Numbered from the stretch's first letter, positions 24,169 through 32,897 are shown. The stretch is DNA of 64,000 nucleotides from JACCQS01 sp963766765 (GCA_963766765.1 CAVYBR010000004.1:186001-250000), one strand, 5' to 3'. The notes: generated from the letters alone by a model not told the origin. Numbers and translations: made by a program.

Positions 24169-24873
24169 TTACGCGGTCGTCCGCGGCGAGAGCAGTCCAG
24201 CGAAGGACAGGTCGTCAGCTACTTCGGTGTCGATGCTGCCGTCCTCCAACAGCTGCTGGATCAACGTGGTGAAAAGCCAGGCCTTGTACACAGGGACGGG
24301 CCAGCGGGCTTCCTGCACGAGATCGCGATAGACGTCGGGGCCGGTGAGCACAGCGGCCAGGTCCGTTGCTCGCTCGACATCCAGCGTGCGGCGAAGGGCG
24401 CCGAGCTCGGCGACCCTGGCCACCATTCCCCGCTGGCCACCCCGACGGTTGGCGATGACACCCCGCCAGTAGTCGTGAACCGCGCTGTCCACTGCTGCGG
24501 CCGCATCGACAGCTGGCCACAGTCCAGCTACCCGCTCATAGATCCCCGTGCCGTTCTCGACCCCCAACGCCAGAACCCGAGGTGCAGACGAGGCGGCCAG
24601 CATCTCCCGCACCCATGCTCGGAGCGGCGGTGCTACGGGCTCGTCCCCTCCGGCCGCGCTCACCTCGATGACCTCGATGAGAAGTTGGCCCTTGGTCTTG
24701 AACGTGTAGTACATGGTCTGCACGGCGACGCCCGCTGCTGCGGCGATCTGACCCATCGTCGTCGCGCCGAATCCCTGCGCCACGAACAGTTCCTTCGCAC
24801 TTTCAAGCATGCGGCGGCGCGTCCGCCGCGCTCGTTCGGCACGGCTCGAGTTCATGGGCTTGACCGCGGCCAT
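24169..24873 (-). CDS. TetR family regulator
   Basis: 234 aa from the ATG at 24873; the longer open frame upstream overlaps the divergent gene and is rejected. HTH at about residues 10-60 (RRTRRRMLESAKELFVAQGFGATTMGQIAAAAGVAVQTMYYTFKTKGQLL). The C-terminal ligand domain is helical. Its start lies nine bases from a 38-bp palindrome that also covers the promoter of the divergent SRPBCC gene. The likely role is repression of both itself and that gene, released by an unknown ligand. Confidence 0.93.
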   Translation of the reverse strand: MAAVKPMNSSRAERARRTRRRMLESAKELFVAQGFGATTMGQIAAAAGVAVQTMYYTFKTKGQLLIEVIEVSAAGGDEPVAPPLRAWVREMLAASSAPRVLALGVENGTGIYERVAGLWPAVDAAAAVDSAVHDYWRGVIANRRGGQRGMVARVAELGALRRTLDVERATDLAAVLTGPDVYRDLVQEARWPVPVYKAWLFTTLIQQLLEDGSIDTEVADDLSFAGLLSPRTTA

Positions 24874-24881
24874 ATCCGACA

Positions 24882-24919
24882 AGATACTAGAGCGGTCACT
24901 AGTGGCCGCTCTAGTATCT
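24882..24919. promoter_or_regulatory. 38-bp near-perfect palindromic operator between divergent tetR and SRPBCC genes
   Basis: AGATACTAGAGCGGTCACT at 24882-24900 and its complement at 24901-24919 match at 18 of 19 positions. The centre is ACTAGT. It fills most of the 72 bases between the TetR start (24873) and the SRPBCC start (24946). CTAG occurs three times at even spacing. The size fits two TetR dimers. Confidence 0.8.
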
Positions 24920-24945
24920 TCGCCCGCCCGAAAGCAGGTACAGAC

Positions 24946-25389
24946 ATGGGAGTCATCCGAAACTCCGTGGTGATCCGGTGCACGGCTGAGGAGGCATTCG
25001 ACTACCTCTCCGATCACCGCGCCGAACTCGAGTGGAATCCCAAGTGTCAGGTCATGGAGAAGATCACCGATGGTCCGGTCGGGCTGGGCACGAGGTACCG
25101 CGCCAAGTGGCGCAGCAGCCCCTACGTCGAGGTTGAAACCACCCAGTTTCAGCGGCCACAAACCTGGACTGTGCACAACGGAGGACCTATAGAGGTCACG
25201 CTCACGTGCCGGCTCGAGCCGATCCGTGAGGGCACCCGGCTGCATGCCGAGTTCGAGCCCCGGCCGCACGGCTGGTTCCGTCTCATCTTCCCACTTTTCC
25301 TACTCTTCATCCGCCGGGAGGAGCGGGCCAACATGGCTCACATTCGCGAAGCGCTGGAACGACGAGTGCGAGCGCCGATGTCGGAATGA
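24946..25389 (+). CDS. SRPBCC family protein (polyketide cyclase/START-like)
   Basis: 147 aa from the ATG at 24946. The reading IRNSVVIRCTAEEAFDYLSDHRAELEWNPKCQVMEKITDGPVGLGTRYRAKW is the usual opening of SRPBCC 'polyketide cyclase/dehydrase' proteins, followed by beta-strand blocks. A C-terminal hydrophobic run (LIFPLFLLFIRREE) could associate with the membrane, then a final helix. These proteins bind lipids or aromatic compounds. It is under the palindrome shared with the TetR gene, so its ligand may be the inducer; this is a guess. Confidence 0.82.
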   Translation: MGVIRNSVVIRCTAEEAFDYLSDHRAELEWNPKCQVMEKITDGPVGLGTRYRAKWRSSPYVEVETTQFQRPQTWTVHNGGPIEVTLTCRLEPIREGTRLHAEFEPRPHGWFRLIFPLFLLFIRREERANMAHIREALERRVRAPMSE

Positions 25390-25403
25390 AGCAGTCGTGA
25401 CGA

Positions 25404-27584
25404 TCAACTGGTCAAGACCAGCCGCTTCTCGTCACGATCACCTTCTGAGCTGACAGCCGGCTCCGTGGACTCGCGGAAGCCGAACCGCAGCCACCAACGG
25501 GCCAGCGGTGCCGGCGCCCACCAGTTCGCCCGACCCATGAGCCGCATGGCCGCCGGAACGAGCAGGGTCCGTACGACTGTCGCGTCGACCAGGATCGCGA
25601 CCAGCATCCCGATCCCGATCATCTTGATGAACGTGACGCCCGACGTCGCGAAGGCGCCGATCACGATCGCCAGCAGCAGGGCAGCGCTGGTGATGATCGA
25701 GCCGGTTCGCTGCAGCCCGGTAGCCACCGCCGTGGTGTTGTCAGCACCGCGGTCCCATTGCTCACGGATCCGCGAGAGGAGGAATACCTCGTAGTCCATC
25801 GACAGGCCGAACAGGATGGCCAGCATCAGGATCGGCTGCGTCGCATCAAGCGCCCCCAACGACGTGAAGCCGAGGAGTTCTGAGAGATTGCCGTCCTGGA
25901 AGATCCAGACCACGACGCCGAACGAGGCAACCACCGAGATCGCGTTCACCACAATGGCTTTGAGCGGAAGCACCACCGAGCCAAAGGCCAGGAAGAGCAG
26001 CACGAACATCGCCAGGACCACCATCAGCCCCATCCACGGCAGAGTCTCCGACAGCGACGCCAGAAGATCGACCAACTGCGCGCTCTGCCCGCCGACCAGA
26101 GCCTGCGCGCCATCTGGAACAGCCACGTCTCGCAAGTCCTGTACCAGCACCCTGCCCGCCTCGCTGTTGTCGATCGCCGCATAGCTGACGTCGTACAGCG
26201 TCGTCCCGTTGCCCTCCTGGACCAGGCTCACGGCTTCTACCCCGTCGACGGCAGCGAGCGCGTTCTCGTAGGACTGCACTGCGGCCGGGTCAGCGCCGGA
26301 GACGACGACCTCGGCATGGCTGAAGTCCTGGCCGGGGAAGTCCGCGGTCAGCCGCTCGCTCACGATCCGGCTCTCGGTGTCAGCCGGCAGGACACGTTCG
26401 TCCACGCCGGTCCACTCGACCCGCAGGAACGGCGAGCCCAGCGCCAGCAGCCCCACGATCACTGCTGTCATGACGACGACAGGGCGGCGCATCACGAAAT
26501 GCGCGATTCGCGCCCAAACGCCATTCGCGGCCAAGGCTCCGGTCACCGACGCCGCCCGGCGCCGCCACGGCATGCGACCGGCATCCACCTTCGGGCCGAG
26601 CACGGCCAGCAGCGCGGGCAGCACGGTGAGTGCGGTGATCATGGCAACCAACACGGCGGCCATGCCGCCAAAGCCCATCGAGCGCAGGAACACCTGCGGG
26701 AAGAGCAGCAGGGATGCCAAGGAAGCAGCCACCGTCAAGCCCGAGAACATGACCGTACGGCCGGCTGTGGCCATGGTGCGGGTGATGGCATCCCCCGTCG
26801 TGTGTCCGGAGTGCAGCTCCTCGCGGAATCGGCTGACGACGAACAGCGCATAGTCGATCGCCAAACCCACCCCGAGCAGCGTGATGACGTTGATCGCAAA
26901 GATGGACACATCGGTGACGGTGGTGAACAACCGCAGGAGCGCAAAGGACCCCAGGATGGCAAGCCCGCCGATCAACGCTGGGAGGGTCGCCGCCACCACG
27001 CTGCCGAAGATGACCAAGGACAGCAGTACGACCAGGGGGATGGTCAGCGACTCGGCGCGAGCGATGTCGGACTCCACCTGGCTGCCCACATCGGAGAACA
27101 CGGCGATCTGACCGCCGACCTCCGTTCTCAGGCCGGGAGCATCGAGATCGGCGCGGATCCGCTCGAAGGCGGCCTGCCGGTCGTCGATGTCAGCACCGGC
27201 AAGAGTGATCGGAACCAGAGTCGCCGTACCGTCTTCGGAGACCAAACCAGCTCCGCCACCGCCGTACGTCGTGACCGAGCTGACCACGTCCTCGCGTGGC
27301 AGCGCCGCGATCGTCTCGGTGACAGCCCCTTCGAAGGCCGGGTCGTCGGCTTGCAGCCCGTCCTCGCTCGAGTAGAGCACCAGAATGTCCGCGTCGATCT
27401 GGCCGAACGCGGCAACGATTGCTGCGTCGGCGCGGGCCGACTCGCTGTCCGGGTCGTCGAACCCGCCGTCGGAAAGCGAGCCGAACACACCAAGGCCCCA
27501 CGCACCTGCGGCCAGCGTGACCAGAAGGCCAGCCACCAGCACTACCCAGCGGCGCCTCGCCACGAACCGTCCCCAGCGTTCCAT
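25404..27584 (-). CDS. MMPL-family RND transporter
   Basis: 726 aa from the ATG at 27584, which has GGAGG five bases upstream; twelve extra residues in the open frame are not needed. Two repeated halves each have one helix, a large outer loop, then five helices. The proton-relay Asp residues lie in GVGLAIDYALFVVSRFREE and ILFGLSMDYEVFLLSRIREQ, a hallmark of MMPL proteins. These export lipids, siderophores or drugs using the proton gradient. A TetR gene is divergent from it with a repeat-rich promoter between them, so inducible efflux is likely. The cargo is unknown. Confidence 0.95.
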   Translation of the reverse strand: MERWGRFVARRRWVVLVAGLLVTLAAGAWGLGVFGSLSDGGFDDPDSESARADAAIVAAFGQIDADILVLYSSEDGLQADDPAFEGAVTETIAALPREDVVSSVTTYGGGGAGLVSEDGTATLVPITLAGADIDDRQAAFERIRADLDAPGLRTEVGGQIAVFSDVGSQVESDIARAESLTIPLVVLLSLVIFGSVVAATLPALIGGLAILGSFALLRLFTTVTDVSIFAINVITLLGVGLAIDYALFVVSRFREELHSGHTTGDAITRTMATAGRTVMFSGLTVAASLASLLLFPQVFLRSMGFGGMAAVLVAMITALTVLPALLAVLGPKVDAGRMPWRRRAASVTGALAANGVWARIAHFVMRRPVVVMTAVIVGLLALGSPFLRVEWTGVDERVLPADTESRIVSERLTADFPGQDFSHAEVVVSGADPAAVQSYENALAAVDGVEAVSLVQEGNGTTLYDVSYAAIDNSEAGRVLVQDLRDVAVPDGAQALVGGQSAQLVDLLASLSETLPWMGLMVVLAMFVLLFLAFGSVVLPLKAIVVNAISVVASFGVVVWIFQDGNLSELLGFTSLGALDATQPILMLAILFGLSMDYEVFLLSRIREQWDRGADNTTAVATGLQRTGSIITSAALLLAIVIGAFATSGVTFIKMIGIGMLVAILVDATVVRTLLVPAAMRLMGRANWWAPAPLARWWLRFGFRESTEPAVSSEGDRDEKRLVLTS

Positions 27585-27631
27585 CTCGTCCTCCACCTTG
27601 CTGATGCATTGAGTGAACATTCATTTCGTTG

Positions 27632-27662
27632 GTTAACGTTGTTCACAGTTAACGTTGTTCAC
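27632..27662. promoter_or_regulatory. Two 15-bp direct repeats (operator candidate) between MMPL and tetR
   Basis: GTTAACGTTGTTCAC occurs at 27632-27646 and again at 27648-27662, one base apart. An inverted copy of the TGTTCAC end (GTGAACA) is at 27613-27619. The 79-base gap between the MMPL and TetR starts is notably AT-richer than its surroundings, and the second repeat ends next to the TetR start. The best guess is an operator for that TetR protein. Confidence 0.75.
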
Positions 27663-27663
27663 T

Positions 27664-28434
27664 ATGCTGGGAGACATGAACCCTGTCAAGACGTCGACCG
27701 AGGAATTGCTACCGACTCGGCGGGAACGAGTACGTGAGCAGACCCGGCAGGAGATCCTCACGGCCGCCCGCGATCTGGTTCGCAAGGGCGAGGAGATCAA
27801 CATGCGTGCGGTGGCCCGAGCCGTCGGCATGACCGCCCCAGGGCTCTATCGCTACGTCGACGGCCACGATGACCTGCTCGACATCGTCGGCGGCAGCCTG
27901 TACGACGAGTTGATCGAGGAACTCGTCCGCGCTCGGGACGCCATCGACGCGTCCGATCCCTCGTTCCAACTCACCGCCATGGCCCATGCCTTTCGGGATT
28001 GGGCGCTGGCGCATCGGCACGAATACGGCCTGTTGTTCGCAAACCAGCTGACCACCACAGCGCACGAGGAGAGCGGTTGCACCCACGAGGCCGGCCTTCG
28101 CTTTGGCAAGCTCTTTGCCGACATCTTCGCCGTGATGTGGCAGGCCGGCATGATCACCCCACCTGACCTCGAGTCCGTCGATCCGACGCTGTTGGCGATG
28201 CTGGAAGAAGGCGACAAGTCGGAGTTCGACCTCCCGCTGCCGGTCCGGTACCTCTACGTGCGGCAGTGGACGCGGCTGTACGGCATGGTCACGCTCGAGG
28301 CCTTCGGTCACCTGCATTGGGCGCTGGTCGACAGCGGCCTGCTGTTCGAGGCGATGCTCGACGACTGTGCCGCCGAGCTCGGCTTCCTCGATCGGCGTCG
28401 CGCCGCTCGAGCCACGCAAGCGGGCAAGAGTTGA
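27664..28434 (+). CDS. TetR family regulator (WHG-type C-terminal domain)
   Basis: 256 aa from the ATG at 27664; another ATG is 12 bases on. HTH at about 20-65: RERVREQTRQEILTAARDLVRKGEEINMRAVARAVGMTAPGLYRYVDGHDDLL. The C-terminal half has the TetR WHG-domain type pattern (AMAHAFRDWALAHRHEYGLLFAN...LYGMVTLEAFGHL). It probably controls the divergent MMPL exporter and itself through the repeats at 27632-27662. The distance to the MpaB gene downstream is 25 bases, so it may also be co-transcribed with that gene. Confidence 0.92.
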   Translation: MLGDMNPVKTSTEELLPTRRERVREQTRQEILTAARDLVRKGEEINMRAVARAVGMTAPGLYRYVDGHDDLLDIVGGSLYDELIEELVRARDAIDASDPSFQLTAMAHAFRDWALAHRHEYGLLFANQLTTTAHEESGCTHEAGLRFGKLFADIFAVMWQAGMITPPDLESVDPTLLAMLEEGDKSEFDLPLPVRYLYVRQWTRLYGMVTLEAFGHLHWALVDSGLLFEAMLDDCAAELGFLDRRRAARATQAGKS

Positions 28435-28459
28435 GACTTACGTCGTAGCATCGAGCGGG

Positions 28460-29308
28460 ATGACCGCCGATGCTCGCTCGAAGCCCGCCGATAGTGACGA
28501 ACTCGCCGGCCTGTTCGGCCCGGACAGCATCACCTGGCGGGTCCATGCAGATCCGCTGTTGATCGTCGGCGGCCTGCGGGCACTGTTGATGCAGGCTCTG
28601 CACCCCCTCGCACTGGCCGGCGTTGCCGAGCACTCCGGTTTTCGGGAGGACCCGTGGGGCCGCCTCGGCCGCACTGCCGAGTTCGTCGGCGTGCTTACGT
28701 ACGGCACCCGCAGCGAGGCGCTCAAGGCAGCGGCTCGCGTACGCGGCGCCCACCGCGGGCTGACCGGCGTGGAGCCGGACAGCGGTACCGCGTACCGGGT
28801 CGACGATCCGGCCCTGCTGCTCTGGGTGCACTGCTGCGAGGTGGACTCGTTTCTGACCACCGCCCGCCGAGGCGGCGCCGAACTCAGCGATGTCGACGCC
28901 GACGCATACCTGCGTGAGCAGGGTCTCGCCGCGGAACTCCTCGGGGTCCCCCGTGAGGACGTTCCCGCCGACCAGGCTGACCTCGCCGACTACTTCACCG
29001 ATATCCAGCCCATGCTGCGGGCCACCGCCGAGTCCCAGCGGGCAGCGCGGTTCCTACTCGCCCCGCCGATGCCGGCGTGGGTACGGGTGCTGACACCGGC
29101 ACGACCCGCCTGGGGTGGACTGGCGGCCCTGGCCTTCGGCCTGTTGCCGAGCTGGGCCCGGAAGATGTATCGGCTGCCTGGACTGGCACCCACGGATGCG
29201 GCAGCAACTGCCGGCGTACGAGCCCTGCGGTCCAGCCTGCAGCGGCTGCCCGAGCAATGGCGTGAAGGCCCCGCGCGACGCGCCGCACGTGAGCGGTTAG
29301 CTGGTTGA
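28460..29308 (+). CDS. Oxygenase MpaB-family protein (DUF2236)
   Basis: 282 aa from the ATG at 28460. The DUF2236/MpaB pattern is clear: ITWRVHADPLLIVGGLRALLMQALHPLALAGVAEHSGFREDPWGRLGRTAEFVGVLTYG, with the HP and H residues that could bind heme or metal, then LLLWVHCCEVDSFL. A C-terminal segment around PAWVRVLTPARPAWGGLAALAFGLLPSWARKMY includes a possible membrane-associated helix. Members include latex-clearing protein and MpaB', which cleave C=C bonds in polyprenyl chains, but most are uncharacterised. It follows the TetR gene by 25 bases. Confidence 0.85.
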   Translation: MTADARSKPADSDELAGLFGPDSITWRVHADPLLIVGGLRALLMQALHPLALAGVAEHSGFREDPWGRLGRTAEFVGVLTYGTRSEALKAAARVRGAHRGLTGVEPDSGTAYRVDDPALLLWVHCCEVDSFLTTARRGGAELSDVDADAYLREQGLAAELLGVPREDVPADQADLADYFTDIQPMLRATAESQRAARFLLAPPMPAWVRVLTPARPAWGGLAALAFGLLPSWARKMYRLPGLAPTDAAATAGVRALRSSLQRLPEQWREGPARRAARERLAG

Positions 29309-29326
29309 GGCGAGCGGCCCTCGGCG

Positions 29327-30535
29327 ATGGGTGAACTCCACCGACGATTCGGATCCGCCCTAGCCGAATTGGCTGACACCGCGGGCGTCATTCGAGCCCT
29401 CGACGAGTCAGACAGTCGCCCGGCCTGGTGGCCTGGCGACATGCTCTGGAAACAGACCTACGGGTCGTTCACACCCGACCAGCCCGCGTACGCCACCTTG
29501 GCGTTCGAGAGCGCGGCGTTCGAGAGCGCGGCGCAACCGAGCGTCATCGTGTTGGTCAAGGCATATCGCGAGACTCCCGAGGCGGCCGGACCGGGCGCGT
29601 GGTTGCAGGTCATGCCCGAGGCGGGCGTCCTGCACGTTCGGTCTTTCCCGGATGACCCGCGCTTACCGACGCTCGCCGCGGTGGTGCGGGCCTATGAACC
29701 GGTACACGTCGTGCGATACCGACCGGAGAAACGATGCACGCTGCGGATCGGCACCGGCGAGCAGACCAGCTGGGCCAAGGTGTTCCCCGACTTGTCCGGC
29801 GAGGCCCTTCATGGCAGCCAGGTAGCCCTCTGGGAAGCCGCGGCGCGCGGCGAGCTCGATGTTGCCGTGGCACCCCCGCTGCGCTTCGACGCTGCCGAAC
29901 GGGCGGTCTGGATCGGGCATGTCCCCGGCGCGGGGATCACCGGCGCACTGTTCGGGGCGGATGGGCCTGAGCTCGCCGAACGACTCGGCCGGGCCGCGGG
30001 ATCGGTGACCCAGATCTCGGTCGCACCGCAGACCCGGGTCGACAGTGCCATGCAGATGGAGCGCACGCGACGCAATGCCGCGACGATCGCCGGTCACATA
30101 CCAGAGTTGGCGGTGCCACTCGAGGAAGTGATCGGCGGCCTCGAGCGACTGCACGGCCGGGCGACATCGCGACCACGACCCATCCACGGAGCCCCGCATC
30201 CGGAGCAATGGTTGGATGACGGCGGTCGGCTCGGCCTGATCGACTTCGACCGCTTCTCGCTCAGCGATCCGGAGTTGGACATCACGACCTTTCAGGCCGA
30301 GGTCGACTTCGAGGGACTCCCGGGAGCGCTGCGGGACGACATCAACGACGCGTTCCGCTTCGGCTACGAGTCCGTGGCCGGATCCATGGATCCATCGCTA
30401 CTGGTGGCCTACCGAGTCCACAAACGGTTCGCCAAGGTCGGGAGAGCGGCCCGCGCGATCCGCCCCGACGGGGATCTACGGGCCGCCCACCATCTCGCCC
30501 GAGTCACAGAATTGCTGCTGGCCTCGGGGCTCTGA
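29327..30535 (+). CDS. Aminoglycoside phosphotransferase-like kinase
   Basis: 402 aa. The C-terminal half has APH-type catalytic motifs: HGAPHPEQWLDDGGRLGLIDFDRFSLSDPELDI, where HGxxHPxxxL replaces the usual HGDLHPGNIL. The catalytic Asp is therefore missing at its normal place and Ala stands there, while the metal-binding DFD remains. The N-terminal half, with FLVKAYRE-like and RYRPEKRCTLRIG segments, fits the kinase N-lobe. It may be a divergent or inactive kinase. A tandem 15-base repeat (29502-29531 region) gives FESAAFESAA. It starts 19 bases after the MpaB gene and may be co-transcribed. Confidence 0.7.
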   Translation: MGELHRRFGSALAELADTAGVIRALDESDSRPAWWPGDMLWKQTYGSFTPDQPAYATLAFESAAFESAAQPSVIVLVKAYRETPEAAGPGAWLQVMPEAGVLHVRSFPDDPRLPTLAAVVRAYEPVHVVRYRPEKRCTLRIGTGEQTSWAKVFPDLSGEALHGSQVALWEAAARGELDVAVAPPLRFDAAERAVWIGHVPGAGITGALFGADGPELAERLGRAAGSVTQISVAPQTRVDSAMQMERTRRNAATIAGHIPELAVPLEEVIGGLERLHGRATSRPRPIHGAPHPEQWLDDGGRLGLIDFDRFSLSDPELDITTFQAEVDFEGLPGALRDDINDAFRFGYESVAGSMDPSLLVAYRVHKRFAKVGRAARAIRPDGDLRAAHHLARVTELLLASGL

Positions 30536-30553
30536 TCGCCACAGGCGGCTCGA

Positions 30554-31129
30554 TCACCGATCACTTTCTCCCGAATCTGGCGACCCGGCGCTGCCCGACC
30601 CTGAGCTCCCTTCCCAGAACGGGGTCGGATACCACCCGCCGGGAATCCCGCCCCCTCCCCCGTAGCGATATCGCGCTCCGGGCCGGTATTCCGGAAAGCC
30701 CTTGACGAGCATGTCTCCGATCGAAACGTCCTTCGGCGCCGTGAGTTGGGGTTGCCCGTACGCGTAGTCCAGGGGTGGCAGTTCCGGCCCCAGCGGCAAC
30801 CCGAGCCGCTCCCGTGCTGAGCGGGTGGCCATGAGTCCTTCGATCGCGGTACGGCGGGCCGCTGCGATCTCACCTTCGGTGTCTGCCTCAGCGAACAGCG
30901 ACCCAGCGCTGTTGTAGCGCTCGGCGGCGTCGGCCAGTGCCTGCCGGGCATAGGGGTCGTCGCTGGCATCGAGGGTGGCGACGTCCGAGCCGAGCCGGTT
31001 GTAGAGCGACATCGCAGCCGCCTTGCGGCCCTGCAGTGCGTGTCCACGGCCACGACGCTGATTGCCGAGGTAGAAGATCGCGAGGAAGACGAGTCCCGCA
31101 CAGATCAGCACCAGCAGGATCGTGTCCAC
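30554..31129 (-). CDS. Hypothetical membrane-anchored protein
   Basis: 191 aa, function not recognised. One N-terminal membrane helix (about residues 3-22: LLVLICAGLVFLAIFYLG) is followed by a basic stretch and a helical part (SLYNRLGSDVATLDASDDPYARQALADAAERYNSAGSLF). A Gly/Tyr/Pro-rich tail comes last (RYRYGGGGGIPGGWYPTPF). The layout is that of a small actinobacterial conserved protein anchored to the inner membrane with its domain in the cytoplasm. It converges with the kinase-like gene and sits 21 bases after the PHP gene on the same strand. Confidence 0.78.
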   Translation of the reverse strand: MDTILLVLICAGLVFLAIFYLGNQRRGRGHALQGRKAAAMSLYNRLGSDVATLDASDDPYARQALADAAERYNSAGSLFAEADTEGEIAAARRTAIEGLMATRSARERLGLPLGPELPPLDYAYGQPQLTAPKDVSIGDMLVKGFPEYRPGARYRYGGGGGIPGGWYPTPFWEGSSGSGSAGSPDSGESDR

Positions 31130-31150
31130 GAGCTCAACGGTAGTCCGCCA

Positions 31151-32029
31151 TCAGCCGACGTACGGACTACTTCCCCGGCCCTGTGCCACCAACTCGCCGT
31201 AGGCCGCCGGGGACGTCGTGCATTCCCCCAGCCGGTTCGTCTTGTTGGTCCCATGGAAGTCACTGGATCCGGTCGCGACGAGCCCGAGGGTCGCCGCAAG
31301 CGCGCGCAGCGTCTCGCGTTCGGCCGGCAGGTGGTCTGGATGGTCGACCTCGATGCCCGCCAACCCAGCCTGTGTCAGCACCGCAATGGCCTGCTCATCC
31401 ACCACCCGCCCCCGTCGCCCGGCCGCAGGATGCGCGAAGACCACGACACCACCCGCCGCGCGGATCAAGCGGACCCCCGCGACGGCATCGATATCGGCCT
31501 TGCGTACGTAATACGGCCCGGCCGCGGACAGGAGTTCGGCGAAGGCCTCGTCCACCGACGACACCACACCCGCCTCGAGCAATGCGCGTCCGACGTGCGG
31601 ACGGCCGACCGAGCCGCCGGCGGCAAACTCCAACACCCGGCGCCAACTGATGGGGTAGCCCGCGGCGACGAGCTTTTCCACTATCCGCTCGCCACGTCGG
31701 CGGCGTTCGTCCTGGAGCCGCGCCAATTCCGCCAATAGGCCCGGGTGAGCGGGATCGACGAGGTAGCCGAGCAGATGCACGCTGATCGGTGGCTGGTCGG
31801 CCGCGGAATAGACGCAGGACAGCTCCAAGCCAGGAACTACGGTCAATCCCGCGGGGCAGGCGGCGAACGCTTCCGGCCAGCCGGCGAGGGTGTCGTGATC
31901 GGTGAGGGCGACCACGTCCAGCCCGGCCTCGGCCGAGGCGATCATGACGTCGGCCGGCGACAGTGTGCCGTCCGAGGCGGTCGAGTGAACGTGCAGGTCG
32001 ATGCGCCGACCGCTCCCTGGTTCGCCCAC
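31151..32029 (-). CDS. PHP-domain phosphoesterase
   Basis: 292 aa with the full set of PHP metal motifs: DLHVHSTASDGTLSP (I), LTDHDTLAGWPEA (II), GLELSC, FAHPAAG (III) and SSDFHGTNK (IV). This is the TrpH/YciV group, whose members hydrolyse 3',5'-nucleotides or trim RNA 5' ends with a trinuclear metal site. Which of these activities applies cannot be said. The start is a GTG at 32029, four bases after the stop of the PH-domain gene, so the two are a likely operon. Confidence 0.92.
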   Translation of the reverse strand: MGEPGSGRRIDLHVHSTASDGTLSPADVMIASAEAGLDVVALTDHDTLAGWPEAFAACPAGLTVVPGLELSCVYSAADQPPISVHLLGYLVDPAHPGLLAELARLQDERRRRGERIVEKLVAAGYPISWRRVLEFAAGGSVGRPHVGRALLEAGVVSSVDEAFAELLSAAGPYYVRKADIDAVAGVRLIRAAGGVVVFAHPAAGRRGRVVDEQAIAVLTQAGLAGIEVDHPDHLPAERETLRALAATLGLVATGSSDFHGTNKTNRLGECTTSPAAYGELVAQGRGSSPYVG

Positions 32030-32033
32030 CCGC

Positions 32034-32684
32034 TCAGTCGTCTCCGATCAATTCCGGGTCCAGCCGGGGAATCGGTGTCGTCGTATGGGTCCGCATCGCA
32101 CTCTCGCCGGGCGAGGTTCCCGTGGCCACCTCGACCGTGTAGTGCCGGATCGGCGGCGGGGGCGGGGCTGCGATCCCGGTGTAGTTGAACAGCAGTTCGG
32201 AGATCTGCTTGTAGAGCTGGCGCGGGCCGCCGGGCAGATGGCTGACCCTGGACAGGGCCTGCTCCTGACCAGCTGACTCGAAGATGAATGTGCCGTAGCC
32301 CAAGATCCGCGCCAACGGCGTCTGCTCATACGTCAGGTCGGTGACCTTCAACAGCGGCATGACCGCCGTCTTCTTGGTCAGCACGCCACTCACCAGCAGC
32401 ACCCGACGGTTGGTCACCACGAACTGGTCGAGTCGCCACTCCAGGATCTGATAGCCGAGGTAACCGGCGACGCCGAGCAACGTCAGGGCCACGACGTTGC
32501 GCATCACTTCGGAGTACGGGTCGCTGGACAGCAAGAACATCGCGATCGCGATGGCAGCCAACGATGCCAGGACCGGCCGCGCCAGGATCATCCAGTGTCG
32601 GCGGGTCTCGATCTCGGCACGCTCATCGGGGATGAGATAACGGGCGATGCTGGACGGCCGAGCAGCCCGGACGGGACGGGTCAC
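32034..32684 (-). CDS. Membrane protein with bacterial PH (bPH2) domain
   Basis: 216 aa from the GTG at 32684, selected because GGGAGG sits six bases upstream. Two membrane helices (about residues 35-55 and 64-84) precede a bPH2 domain: LDQFVVTNRRVLLVSGVLTKKTAVMPLLKVTDLTYEQTPLARILGYGTFIFESAG is the typical pattern. The C-terminus is Pro-rich. Such proteins are found in actinobacterial membranes, but their role is unknown. It is upstream of the PHP gene with a four-base gap. Confidence 0.88.
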   Translation of the reverse strand: MTRPVRAARPSSIARYLIPDERAEIETRRHWMILARPVLASLAAIAIAMFLLSSDPYSEVMRNVVALTLLGVAGYLGYQILEWRLDQFVVTNRRVLLVSGVLTKKTAVMPLLKVTDLTYEQTPLARILGYGTFIFESAGQEQALSRVSHLPGGPRQLYKQISELLFNYTGIAAPPPPPIRHYTVEVATGTSPGESAMRTHTTTPIPRLDPELIGDD

Positions 32685-32738
32685 GCCGTACCTCCCGCCC
32701 GGCCGCAATCGCGAGCCGTCACGTCGGGCCTCCCGCGA

Positions 32739-32897
32739 CTAGACCAGATTCGTGATGAAGTCGGCGATGGCCGCCGCCGCGTTGCTCAGTCCCCGGAAGA
32801 TACTGCGCACGATATCCGCCGAGGTCTCCGGTTGGGTGACGATGAAGAAGATGACGAAGGCCAGCACAAGCAAGCCGACGATCTTCTTGGCATTCAC
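32739..32897 (-). CDS. Small membrane protein (52 aa)
   Basis: 52 aa from the GTG at 32897, with GAGGAGG eight bases upstream; a longer frame to 32939 lacks such a site. One membrane helix (KKIVGLLVLAFVIFFIV), then an amphipathic part (TSADIVRSIFRGLSNAAAAIADFITNLV). The pattern of a helix followed by SIFxGLxxAxxxIxxFxxxL is a conserved small actinobacterial type, but no function is known. It lies upstream of the PH-domain gene on the same strand. Confidence 0.68.
   Translation of the reverse strand: MNAKKIVGLLVLAFVIFFIVTQPETSADIVRSIFRGLSNAAAAIADFITNLV

Noticed and set aside
26316..27737. 473-codon open frame antisense to the MMPL gene
   Set aside because: Rich in His/Gln/Arg/Gly, no family pattern, and lies wholly over a clear MMPL coding region. 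High GC at third positions leaves long antisense frames open.
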